Under the pieces are notes generated by a model. It made no database searches. It worked only from the letters and a program-made list of their open reading frames with translations, and was not told the DNA's origin. A stretch of DNA of 64,000 nucleotides from Bacteroidetes bacterium GWF2_43_63 (GTDB lineage Bacteria; Bacteroidota; Bacteroidia; Bacteroidales; DTU049): contig MEOQ01000022.1 of assembly GCA_001769275.1 (NCBI GenBank), positions 124,001-188,000 on the forward strand, written 5' to 3'. Of this stretch, positions 15,487 to 23,021 are shown one piece after another; the stretch's first letter is position 1, and each line of letters opens with the position of its first letter. The position numbers and the translations under genes are program-made.

Positions 15487-16108
15487 AATCTGTTTCCTTT
15501 ATTAAATGATCTCCTGCTTCGGGGCCTAAATTAAACAAAATATCCAACACCGAAAGCGAATTCCTAAATCCATAAATTGTATCGAACGGCTGATAATAAC
15601 TTTGCTGTAATACCCATTCAGCGCTGTTTTTGCACGATGTTCTACAATCAACACCGTTGAATTCTCGCACAAAATCATCGGCAAACGAAACCGATGTTTT
15701 GATGTTCATCCACTTCATGAAAATATTTTGCAGCGCTGCATTCAGGTCAATCAACCGTTTGTGGTCCCGCTCGAATTCAGCAAAAATATAATCAGCGTAA
15801 TACAGAAAAAAGGGACTTTTGGAATAAGCAGTGGTTAGCGTTTTTCTGTGATAAAGTGGCCAGTTTTCGTTGTAATCAATTTCGATTTCACTTGTTTTGG
15901 TGCGATGTCCGTTTGGTTTGTGAACCGGTACCACGAGCGATCTAATGTCGTTCGGACCCCCAATGAAATATCGGTTACGAAGTGTTTGCTTCGGATATGT
16001 TTCATGTGTGTCAATAATTATTTCTTCGGCATGACACATCAGCGCCATTAGCTTCGCAGGCGGCGCCAGCAATGATGGAAGCAATAATTTGTTTGATTGA
16101 CTGCACAT
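15464..16108 (-). CDS. WbqC-like family protein
   Basis: A 214-residue protein with the WbqC family features LLPSLLAPPAKLMALMCHAEEIIIDTHETYPKQTLRNRYFI near the N-terminus, SLVVPVHKP, and PLYHRKTLTTAYSKSPFFLYY in the middle. WbqC-like proteins are linked to polysaccharide or O-antigen biosynthesis in some bacteria, but the biochemical activity is not established. In Bacteroidota the gene is widespread and often sits away from sugar loci, as here. It overlaps the downstream NlpC/P60 gene by 23 bp. A TATCTTTG -7 box ends 5 bp before its ATG, hinting at a leaderless transcript. Confidence 0.85.
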   Translation of the reverse strand: MCSQSNKLLLPSLLAPPAKLMALMCHAEEIIIDTHETYPKQTLRNRYFIGGPNDIRSLVVPVHKPNGHRTKTSEIEIDYNENWPLYHRKTLTTAYSKSPFFLYYADYIFAEFERDHKRLIDLNAALQNIFMKWMNIKTSVSFADDFVREFNGVDCRTSCKNSAEWVLQQSYYQPFDTIYGFRNSLSVLDILFNLGPEAGDHLIKETDYAGLQSS

Positions 16109-16113
16109 GATTG

Positions 16114-16121
16114 CAAAGATA
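16114..16121 (-). promoter_or_regulatory. WbqC-NlpC -7 box (TATCTTTG), possibly leaderless
   Basis: TATCTTTG on the minus strand, separated by 5 bp from the ATG at 16108. The remaining gap to 16304 holds only a GC-rich hairpin near 16170 and the CGCATGTCGCAAGCGG repeat (about 16221-16250). Confidence 0.5.
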
Positions 16122-16304
16122 CAAAATTACGAAAGCCGCCAGCTGTCAGTCGTCAGCCTACAGTCCGCCGCGGCGGATGAGAAGGAGCTGAGAGGCTTTC
16201 CTCTCATGGGCATTGCGTTCCGCATGTCGCAAGCGGTTACGTTACCTTTATAAACTTTCTACTTTAAAAACTTTTTACTATCGAGGAGCGGTTCACAACT
16301 GACA

Positions 16305-16685
16305 TCAGGCGTGCACCTGTATGATAGCCCTTACAAACAGATAGGCCATGTAACCGACTACAGCAAATTTTACAATATTGCTGATGATAATGCCTGGTCT
16401 TGTTTTGCCAAATTGTTTTTCAGCAATGGCTGGTGCCACATAATCAACGCTGATGACAACTATTGTAATTGCTGATAAAATCAGAATCTGAAAAGTATAA
16501 AACGGCGGCTCTTTCATGAGTTGCAGCATCATCAAGCCTGCAAGTCCGAATGGAGTTCCGGGAATTATTTTCACAAAACAACCAACCAGACCAAGAATCA
16601 TAAACACCGCACCGATGATGATCCATATTTTATCGCTCCAGATGAATTCGCTCCATGCGAGTTGCATCGTTATTTCACCCATCAT
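16305..16685 (-). CDS. Short DUF456-like membrane protein
   Basis: A 126-residue hydrophobic protein. Residues 18-45 (IWIIIGAVFMILGLVGCFVKIIPGTPFGLAGL) and 65-95 (ILILSAITIVVISVDYVAPAIAEKQFGKTRPG) follow the DUF456 pattern closely, and the last helix (KFAVVGYMAYLFVRAI) matches the family's final helix. DUF456 proteins are normally about 160 residues, because a glycine-zipper helical hairpin lies between the KFG motif and the last helix. That part is missing here, with no stop or obvious frameshift. Two in-frame ATGs (16685 and 16682) are possible starts. Function of the family is unknown. Confidence 0.75.
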   Translation of the reverse strand: MMGEITMQLAWSEFIWSDKIWIIIGAVFMILGLVGCFVKIIPGTPFGLAGLMMLQLMKEPPFYTFQILILSAITIVVISVDYVAPAIAEKQFGKTRPGIIISNIVKFAVVGYMAYLFVRAIIQVHA

Positions 16686-16830
16686 TTTCTATCAATTTGG
16701 TGGACAAAGATATAAAAGATTTCTCTGTGCCGGAAAAAAATTCATATGGATAAAATGATGGCTTAATACGATTGATTCATCGTAGTTAAGGTATGTTATG
16801 AAAGTAAAATAATTTTCCAGATTGAAATAA

Positions 16831-17445
16831 TCAGAATGCAATCCCAATATTAAATCCGAATTTCACTCTGGTTCCGGTTGCTTTTGAGCCGAGCATGCCC
16901 AGAAAAAATCCTCCTTTGGATAGATTGGTATCGAAATCTTCATTTTTCACATAACTCATGTAAGCTGGTCCCAGAAACAAATCTACAGTAAAACGATTTT
17001 TAAAGAACCATTGATTTCCAATAAGCAATGCGCCGCCGACAGCATGACTCCATCCGGGTATCGGATTGTCATAGCGGTCAAGTGTGGCGTTGGTGCCTTG
17101 TTCGTAACTATATAAAGCAGCCGCATACACTCTGTTTTTATGTCCGTTGATCACATTGTCTGTGAAATAATAGCGCATTTCCGGCGAAATCCCAAAACCG
17201 CCTTGCTCAAAATATGTTTCGCTCATCCCATTGCTCGAGCTTATGATGAAAACATTTGCACTGGCACTGAAATCGTTTGTTATAAAAGCTTCTACACTCA
17301 AAGGAATCATGTTGAGCATAGATGCAAATGGATTTGTCTTGATGTTTATTACCGGCTGTTTTTCTTCCTGCGCATGTACATTTCCCACTAACGAAATCAT
17401 CAGCAATGCGCAAATAAAAATACTTTTTGTAAATTTATTTACCAT
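16831..17445 (-). CDS. Outer membrane beta-barrel protein (DUF3575-like)
   Basis: A 204-residue protein with signal peptide (MVNKFTKSIFICALLMISLVGNVHAQ). The mature part alternates beta strands and ends VKFGFNIGIAF, a classical barrel C-terminus. The IKTNPFASMLNMIPLSVE opening and SPEMRYYFTD strand resemble DUF3575-type small barrels of Bacteroidota; the family assignment is tentative. Its start overlaps the stop of the upstream T9SS cargo gene by several bases, so it is the last gene of the thioredoxin operon. Confidence 0.65.
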   Translation of the reverse strand: MVNKFTKSIFICALLMISLVGNVHAQEEKQPVINIKTNPFASMLNMIPLSVEAFITNDFSASANVFIISSSNGMSETYFEQGGFGISPEMRYYFTDNVINGHKNRVYAAALYSYEQGTNATLDRYDNPIPGWSHAVGGALLIGNQWFFKNRFTVDLFLGPAYMSYVKNEDFDTNLSKGGFFLGMLGSKATGTRVKFGFNIGIAF

Positions 17446-18314
17446 ATAGTTTTTATTGAATAAAATTCTTTGTCACCGGAAACCTGAATTACATAAACAC
17501 CGCTTGAAATGCCAGTCATATCAATGCTGCTCTCATTACCAGATGCCCGCACCGATTTTAATTTCTTTCCGTTGATGTCGATGATCGTGATTACTGACGA
17601 TGTAGGTTCCTTAAAAATCAAATTGATAATTTCATTTTTCTGATCGGAATAAACCTTCACCGGAATGTCAGAAGATTCTCCGATTGACTGCGGATATTCA
17701 AATGTCAGATCATCAATATAAATGGTGCTGCCTGCCTGAGGGTTGTTGCGGTCGGTCGGCATCAGAATAATATTCAAGTGTGTTGGCGTATTGCTGTTGC
17801 GGTAGTCAAAGACAGCTTCGAATTGTGTCCAGGTGAGCACGGTGGCTGATGTTTCGAAACCTGCAATGGCAATGGTGTCCCATGTCCCGCTGTTGTCCTG
17901 CAACAAAAATGCACCAATGAGACAAATGTCGTTGTTGCTGGGCTCGTACTGATACCAGCCGGTCATTTTCTCAGGTCGGCCTGTGAACGGCGTGCCACCA
18001 TCTATTGTTGCAGTCATACTCATCAAATCAAAGCTGAAGTCTCCTAAAGTGAGCATCCCCGGCAGATTTCCGGCAAACGAAGACTGCACAGTGATCATGG
18101 CTGCATAACTGCCTCCGTGAACATACACTTCTTCTTTTTCAACCACGATTTTTCCGAGCGATGATGTTACATCGTTGGGGCTGTCCCATGAATCTGGATT
18201 TTCATAGGTTCCCGATGCCGTCCAGTTTTCGAAACCGGCATTGGGAATTGTTGTCTGAGCAGAGACTGTTGCAAACGCCAATATGGCAATACCGGTTACG
18301 AAAGCTGTTTTCAT
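17439..18314 (-). CDS. T9SS cargo with PCMD-like domain
   Basis: A 291-residue protein with signal peptide MKTAFVTGIAILAFATVSAQ. Residues 20-210 resemble the PCMD (putative carbohydrate metabolism) domain, a jelly-roll module with IPNAGFENWTASGTYENPDSWDSPN and a late TIYIDDLTFEYP strand. Residues 220-291 form a type A T9SS sorting tail: ITIIDINGKKLKSVRA, then GISSGVYVIQVSGDKEFYSIKTIW. The protein should be exported by T9SS and attached or released at the surface. It follows trxA by 4 bp. Substrate unknown. Confidence 0.85.
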   Translation of the reverse strand: MKTAFVTGIAILAFATVSAQTTIPNAGFENWTASGTYENPDSWDSPNDVTSSLGKIVVEKEEVYVHGGSYAAMITVQSSFAGNLPGMLTLGDFSFDLMSMTATIDGGTPFTGRPEKMTGWYQYEPSNNDICLIGAFLLQDNSGTWDTIAIAGFETSATVLTWTQFEAVFDYRNSNTPTHLNIILMPTDRNNPQAGSTIYIDDLTFEYPQSIGESSDIPVKVYSDQKNEIINLIFKEPTSSVITIIDINGKKLKSVRASGNESSIDMTGISSGVYVIQVSGDKEFYSIKTIW

Positions 18315-18318
18315 ATAC

Positions 18319-18672
18319 TTATTGTTTTAATAGAATGTCGTTGATCGCCTGTACAAAAGAAGTCTTGGGGAGTGCTCCCATGGCCATTTGTGGCTGTTCG
18401 CTCATTGGGCAGAACAGAATACTGGGGATACTTTGAATTCCGAATGCAGCGGCCAGTTCCTGTTGCTCTTCTGTATTCACTTTGTAAATGTTGACCTTTC
18501 CTTCATACTCCGTGGAAAGTTCTTCAAGAATTGGAGCAACCATTTTGCATGGACCGCACCAGTCTGCGTAGAAATCGATGATGCAGGGAAGCTGGCCTTC
18601 AAACTTCCATTCCTTGTTGACTTCGTAATTGAAAACTTTTTCTTTAAATGTTTCGTTGGTTAAGTGTTCCAT
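18319..18672 (-). CDS. trxA: Thioredoxin
   Basis: A 117-residue classical thioredoxin with the active site FYADWCGPCKMVAPIL and the cis-Pro loop IQSIPSILFC. It has no signal peptide, so it is cytoplasmic. Compared with typical TrxA, the segment between start and active site is slightly extended (FKEKVFNYEVNKEWKFEGQLP). The same extension is present in the lipoprotein thioredoxin encoded 12 bp upstream, showing that the two are close paralogues. It reduces protein disulfides using thioredoxin reductase, whose gene is not in this window. Confidence 0.93.
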   Translation of the reverse strand: MEHLTNETFKEKVFNYEVNKEWKFEGQLPCIIDFYADWCGPCKMVAPILEELSTEYEGKVNIYKVNTEEQQELAAAFGIQSIPSILFCPMSEQPQMAMGALPKTSFVQAINDILLKQ

Positions 18673-18684
18673 TTTGTGTTGCTT

Positions 18685-19203
18685 TTAATTATTGCCGAAA
18701 ATCACTTCTTTGATCATGCGCTCATACTCGCTTTTGGGAAGAGCACCTGCTGTCATTACGGGTTTGCCTTCAACCGGGCACATCATGATGCTGGGAATGC
18801 TCTGAATGCCGAACGCATTGGCTACTTCCTGTTCCATGTCGGTGTTGACTTTATAGAACTGAATTTTCCCTTTGTATTCTGCAGCCAGGTCATCCATGAT
18901 GGGTGCGACCAATTTACATGGTTTGCACCAGTCGGCATAGAAGTCAACAACACATGGAGTGCTGCTTTTGTACTGCCATTCCTTTTCGTTGCGGAAATCA
19001 AAAATGTGTTTGACAAAATTCTCTGTGTTGAGATAAACAACTTTCCCATTTCCTTCTGTCGAAAATGCAGAGGTAGTTTCCGTTGTTTCTGTGTTTTCGT
19101 TTACAGTTGAATCGGAACCATTGTTTTTGTTTTCTTTGTTTCCTGAACAGGAAGCCATAATTGCGGCTAAAACGAAGACTGATGCGAAGTGTAAAATTTT
19201 CAT
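18685..19203 (-). CDS. Membrane-anchored thioredoxin lipoprotein
   Basis: I place the start at 19203 (MKILHFASVFVLAAIMASC, lipobox IMASC); the frame upstream is longer but a -7 box lies in it. The 172-residue product has a Ser/Thr/Asn/Glu-rich linker after the lipid Cys, then a complete thioredoxin domain with FYADWCKPCKLVAPI and the cis-Pro loop IQSIPSIMMC. It is therefore an envelope-tethered thiol oxidoreductase, closely related to the cytoplasmic TrxA of the next gene but with WCKPC instead of WCGPC. First gene of the operon leading to a T9SS cargo and a barrel. Confidence 0.9.
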   Translation of the reverse strand: MKILHFASVFVLAAIMASCSGNKENKNNGSDSTVNENTETTETTSAFSTEGNGKVVYLNTENFVKHIFDFRNEKEWQYKSSTPCVVDFYADWCKPCKLVAPIMDDLAAEYKGKIQFYKVNTDMEQEVANAFGIQSIPSIMMCPVEGKPVMTAGALPKSEYERMIKEVIFGNN

Positions 19204-19218
19204 GCGAATTTGTTTTTG

Positions 19219-19226
19219 CAAAGGTA
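19219..19226 (-). promoter_or_regulatory. -7 box of the thioredoxin operon (TACCTTTG)
   Basis: TACCTTTG on the minus strand, 15 bp upstream of the ATG at 19203. It supports that start over the longer frame beginning at 19230. Confidence 0.5.
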
Positions 19227-19307
19227 CCAACGATATTATTTAGTTTTTACGGCCCGGTGATGATATAAATCATTGGACAGGGCATTGTCTTTCTTCAGGA
19301 AATTGTA

Positions 19308-21410
19308 TTACATATCTACGTCGAGGTTGAACAATATGAATGACAGGATGTCGGCAGCTTCATCAATTTGTTTGGAAGTGGGCTTGCCGGCGCCGTGTCC
19401 AGCCATGGTTTCAATGCGGATCAGTACCGGATTTTCGCCCCGGTGTTTGTACTGAAGTTCGGAAATGAATTTGTAGGAATGAGCAGGAACCACGCGGTCA
19501 TCATGATCGGCAGTAGTAACAAGCGTTGCCGGATATTGTACCCCTTCTTTTATATTGTGCAGCGGACTGTATTTGTAGATAAAATCGAAATCTTCCTGAT
19601 TGTCGCTGGAGCCGTAATCGCCGGTCCATGCCCATCCGATCGTGAATTTCTGAAAACGAAGCATATCCATTACACCAACTGCGGGCAATGCCACTTTGAA
19701 CAAATCGGGACGCTGGGTCATGCAGGCTCCAACCAGCAGACCACCGTTCGATCCGCCCTGGATGGCGATTTTCGAAGGATTTGTGTATTTGTTTTCAATA
19801 AGATATTCGGCTGCGCCAATAAAATCATCAAAGACATTTTGCTTCTGATGTTTTGTGCCTGCATCGTGCCATTTCTTTCCGTATTCGCCGCCGCCCCGCA
19901 GATTAACAACGGCATATATTCCACCTGCTTCGAGAAACGGAATGGCAGTTAACCGGAAACCCGGTGTCAGACTGATGTTGAATCCACCGTAGCCATATAG
20001 AAGTACTGGTCTTTTCCCATCCATTATCATGTCATTGCGGTAAGTCAGAAACATTGGAATTTGAGTGCCATCCTTGCTTTTGAAAAACACCTGTGTAGTG
20101 GTGAAGTCTTCTGGTTTGAAATCAACGGTAGGACTCCAGTATTTTTCATTGCTTCCAGTTTTCATATCGTACCGGAAAATGCTGTTCGGCATGGTATAGC
20201 TGGTATAGGAATAGAAGAACACTGATTCATCGCGGTTTCCCGAAGGGCCGCCCAGAGTACCGATTCCGGGGAGTTCGATTTTCTTTTCCTGTTTGCCTGT
20301 GGCGGAATAAATGTAGATGCGATCAGAAGCATGCTCAAGATAATTCACAACGAGTTTTTTGTTGATGTGTGACACTGATTGCAACACATGCTCTGATTCC
20401 GGAATAACATCGCGCCAGCTACTGACGCTTGGGTTTGCCGGATCAACGGAAATGAGGCGGTTGTTGGGTGCGCCTTCGTTTGTCAGAATATAAAATTTAT
20501 TCTCAATCACTCCAACAAAATTATAATCGTACTCAAAACCGTCGGCAATTTTTATCCATTCAGTGTCGCCGAGGCCTGCAGCCCTGAACCAGAGCGCATT
20601 TCCACTGGTGCCTTCGCTTTCGCTCAGAAACATATACTTCTCATCTTCATCGAGAAAAACGCCGTAGTTGCGCAGCGGATAATCCTTGTTTTCGTAAATC
20701 AGTACGTCTTTGGCTTGTGATGTCCCAAGTTTGTGATAGAACACTTTATGAAATTCATTTATGGTTGACAGCGATTTGCTTTCATCTTTTACATCGTAGG
20801 CCGAATAGAAAAAGCCGTCTTTATACCAGGCAATGCCTGAGAATTTAGTCCATTTCACTGCATCGGGCAGCATTTTGCCGGTCTTGATTTCCAGTATCTG
20901 AATATCGTTCCAGTCGCTGCCACCTTTCGAAGTCGAAAACGCCATGTATTTATAATCTTTCGAGATCGAATAGTCGCTCAGCGCGGTGGTGCCATCTTCC
21001 GAAAGATTGTTGGGATCAAGCAAAACGCGTTCTTCTCCATCGTATCCTTCGCGGACAAACAAAATGCTTTGATTTTGCAAACCAGTGTTGCGGAAACAAA
21101 ACACCCATGGCCCTTTTTTAAAAGGAATACCTGATTTTTCATAATTCCACAATTTCTGCAAGCGTACACGAATTTTTTCACGCATCGAAATCTGGTCCAG
21201 ATATTCGTTGGTTACTGCATTTTGCTGCTCCACCCATTTTTTTGTTTCATCCGAATTTTCATCCTCGAGCCAGCGATAAGGATCTGCGACTTTAGTGCCG
21301 TGATAGTCATCTGTATCATCGCTCCTGAAAGTCTCCGGGTAGCGGATATCCTGCGCGGAAAGCATTGTTGAAAAAAGAATGAGCGTCATAATTAAAACGG
21401 AATTTTTCAT
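19308..21410 (-). CDS. Prolyl oligopeptidase (S9A)
   Basis: The frame extends to 21668, but the true start is the ATG at 21410 (MKNSVLIMTLILFSTMLSAQ, signal peptide), giving 700 residues. The N-terminal region is the seven-bladed propeller that gates the active site, starting YPETFRSDDTDDYHGTKVADPYRWLEDE. The C-terminal alpha/beta hydrolase carries the catalytic triad: Ser554 in QGGSNGGLL, Asp near 638 in DHDDRVVPAHS, and His672 in MAGHGAGKP. It cleaves peptides after proline, here in the periplasm. The longer reading would overlap the divergent gene at 21460. A TATCTTTG box lies at 21437-21444. Confidence 0.95.
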   Translation of the reverse strand: MKNSVLIMTLILFSTMLSAQDIRYPETFRSDDTDDYHGTKVADPYRWLEDENSDETKKWVEQQNAVTNEYLDQISMREKIRVRLQKLWNYEKSGIPFKKGPWVFCFRNTGLQNQSILFVREGYDGEERVLLDPNNLSEDGTTALSDYSISKDYKYMAFSTSKGGSDWNDIQILEIKTGKMLPDAVKWTKFSGIAWYKDGFFYSAYDVKDESKSLSTINEFHKVFYHKLGTSQAKDVLIYENKDYPLRNYGVFLDEDEKYMFLSESEGTSGNALWFRAAGLGDTEWIKIADGFEYDYNFVGVIENKFYILTNEGAPNNRLISVDPANPSVSSWRDVIPESEHVLQSVSHINKKLVVNYLEHASDRIYIYSATGKQEKKIELPGIGTLGGPSGNRDESVFFYSYTSYTMPNSIFRYDMKTGSNEKYWSPTVDFKPEDFTTTQVFFKSKDGTQIPMFLTYRNDMIMDGKRPVLLYGYGGFNISLTPGFRLTAIPFLEAGGIYAVVNLRGGGEYGKKWHDAGTKHQKQNVFDDFIGAAEYLIENKYTNPSKIAIQGGSNGGLLVGACMTQRPDLFKVALPAVGVMDMLRFQKFTIGWAWTGDYGSSDNQEDFDFIYKYSPLHNIKEGVQYPATLVTTADHDDRVVPAHSYKFISELQYKHRGENPVLIRIETMAGHGAGKPTSKQIDEAADILSFILFNLDVDM

Positions 21411-21436
21411 ATCTTGCGTTTGATTACATTTGTATT

Positions 21437-21444
21437 CAAAGATA
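21437..21444 (-). promoter_or_regulatory. -7 box for prolyl oligopeptidase (TATCTTTG)
   Basis: TATCTTTG on the minus strand, 26 bp upstream of the ATG at 21410, within the 49-bp divergent gap to the next gene. Confidence 0.5.
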
Positions 21445-21459
21445 ATTAAATTCCGGATT

Positions 21460-22362
21460 ATGGAAAAGAAAATAAAATCGGTTAAAGCGACACGCCGGCA
21501 GCAATATCTTGATCGTTTCGATTCAGCGGAACTCAAGGAAATGGTATTTGTAACGGAGGAACAGCATTTTGACGAACAAGGGCGCCTGCTTAGTATTTCG
21601 AAGTACTCCCGGCCCGATGAACTGGAAGAGAAAATCGTGAAATCGTATGACGGGAATACTGTCATCACTGAATATTATATTGACGAAAATGAGCTGAGCG
21701 AAAAATCGGTTGCTGAGATCAACGAAAATGGCCGCATTGTAAGAGAAACCATGTATTATGCCGACAGCACCGAATCGGTCAGCGAGTTTGAATATGACGG
21801 TGAGCGTCCGCTGAAAAAAACAACCATGGACATTGACGAATACGAGCGTGAGCTGAGCGGCGAGCACACATGGACGTATGATGGCGCCGGGAATCTGCTC
21901 AGAGAAGAAGAAAATGAGTACGGAGAGCTCTCATTTTACAGGGAAATGAAATACGATGACAAGAACCGGATGGTAGCGCAGACCACTTTTCATGCGGCCG
22001 ACGGGAAATCATCGCACGATGAAATGGAGTGGGAAGGCGAGGAAGTTTCTCATGTAATAAAAACAGATATTTACGGAAACAAAACTGAGAGTTTTTATAA
22101 ATACAACGCACAAGGCGACGCTGCGCATATTCAATTCAAATCAAAGGCTTTCAATTCGGAAACCGTTATGGAATACGACGCAGACAACAATGCCATTCAC
22201 GAAAAAGAAACCGACGACAAAGACGAAGTTTTGTATGAAGTTTTCAGGCAGTTCCATCCTGAAACAAAAAAGTTGGTGCGTGTGGAGACCTACATCAACC
22301 GCCAGGGACAAGGCACCGACGTACATTATATGCTGGAATACGAATATGAGTTTTTTGAATAA
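21460..22362 (+). CDS. Acidic YD-like repeat protein, function unknown
   Basis: Start at ATG 21460 (MEKKIKSVKATRRQQYLDRF), 300 residues, no signal peptide or membrane segment. The sequence is rich in Glu/Asp/Tyr and built from beta-hairpin units of about 20-30 residues resembling RHS/YD repeats: FDEQGRLLSISKY, EINENGRIVRETMYY, WTYDGAGNLLREEENEY, KYDDKNRMVAQTTFH, EYDADNNAIHEKETD. YD repeats usually occur in secreted RHS or teneurin proteins, so a cytoplasmic-looking stand-alone version is unusual. It is monocistronic and followed by a repeat-rich gap. I cannot assign a function. Confidence 0.75.
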   Translation: MEKKIKSVKATRRQQYLDRFDSAELKEMVFVTEEQHFDEQGRLLSISKYSRPDELEEKIVKSYDGNTVITEYYIDENELSEKSVAEINENGRIVRETMYYADSTESVSEFEYDGERPLKKTTMDIDEYERELSGEHTWTYDGAGNLLREEENEYGELSFYREMKYDDKNRMVAQTTFHAADGKSSHDEMEWEGEEVSHVIKTDIYGNKTESFYKYNAQGDAAHIQFKSKAFNSETVMEYDADNNAIHEKETDDKDEVLYEVFRQFHPETKKLVRVETYINRQGQGTDVHYMLEYEYEFFE

Positions 22363-22536
22363 ACGCATTCACCGGCTTCACTGGCGTGGATTTGTAATCC
22401 GTGACAGTGAACACCTCACTCGGATTCCAAATTCGCGCGAGGTGATTTCCGCTGTCTCCTTCGATACACCGCAAGCAGTTACCTTGCAAAGAGCTACAAG
22501 AGCGGCACTGCTAATGACACACTTGCTTAAAATTCT
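22363..22536. other. Intergenic segment with short hairpins
   Basis: No gene seen. It contains a short palindrome GGATTTGTAATCC (22388-22400), an imperfect hairpin CACCTC...GAGGTG (22412-22444), and a fragment of the CGCAAGC-GTTAC repeat (about 22471-22485). Confidence 0.5.
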
Positions 22537-22621
22537 GAAAATCAACAAAAAAGGCTAATGAAGTTCCCGGTCTCCGAGCCGGGATCTCATCCTATACTAC
22601 AGACTTTTTTTGTTGATTTTC
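22537..22621 (+). repeat. Type-B inverted-end element, copy 1
   Basis: An 85-bp element. The ends GAAAATCAACAAAAAAGGCT and the complement of AGACTTTTTTTGTTGATTTTC pair almost perfectly. A small central hairpin CCCGG...CCGGG is flanked by conserved AATGAAG and CTCATCCTATACTAC. The second copy, in the opposite orientation, is at 39797-39885. From 22622 to 22860 the gap continues with CTTCGACTCCGCTCAGAGTG-type and CCTGAGCCTGTCGAAGG-type short repeats. Confidence 0.85.
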
Positions 22622-23021
22622 GCTGTCGACTCTTCGACGGAGTTTATCCTGCTGTCGACTCTTCGACTCCGCTCAGAGTGACAGTAGCAGGGCTCAGCAT
22701 AACAGCAGCAGGGCTCAGGATGACGGTCGCAGAGCTCAATGTGACAGGGTCGCAGAATCATTTTAAAACCAACACATTAGCAAATCAGCTCAAGATAAAA
22801 GACAAAACTACAAAGACAAAAGTACAAAGCGCAGTCCTGAGCCTGTCGAAGGGACAAAAGTGAATAAAACAGTATTTCAAATTGCCGAATTTTCAAATTA
22901 CCACACTTTCAACCGAACGATGAAATCGTGAGCTCATGAACACCTTTGAAATAAATATTAATGAGTGAATAAATTTTTAAATCAGCATATCCACACATTA
23001 TCACATCAGCACATCATCACA

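Noticed and set aside
21411-21668. N-terminal extension of prolyl oligopeptidase to 21668
   Set aside because: It is Ser/Arg-rich, overlaps the opposite-strand gene at 21460, and the signal peptide starts at 21410.
22558-22863. ORF of 101 residues in the gap after the YD-like gene
   Set aside because: It translates the short CTTCGA/GCTCAGAGTG-type repeats and shows no protein-like conservation.
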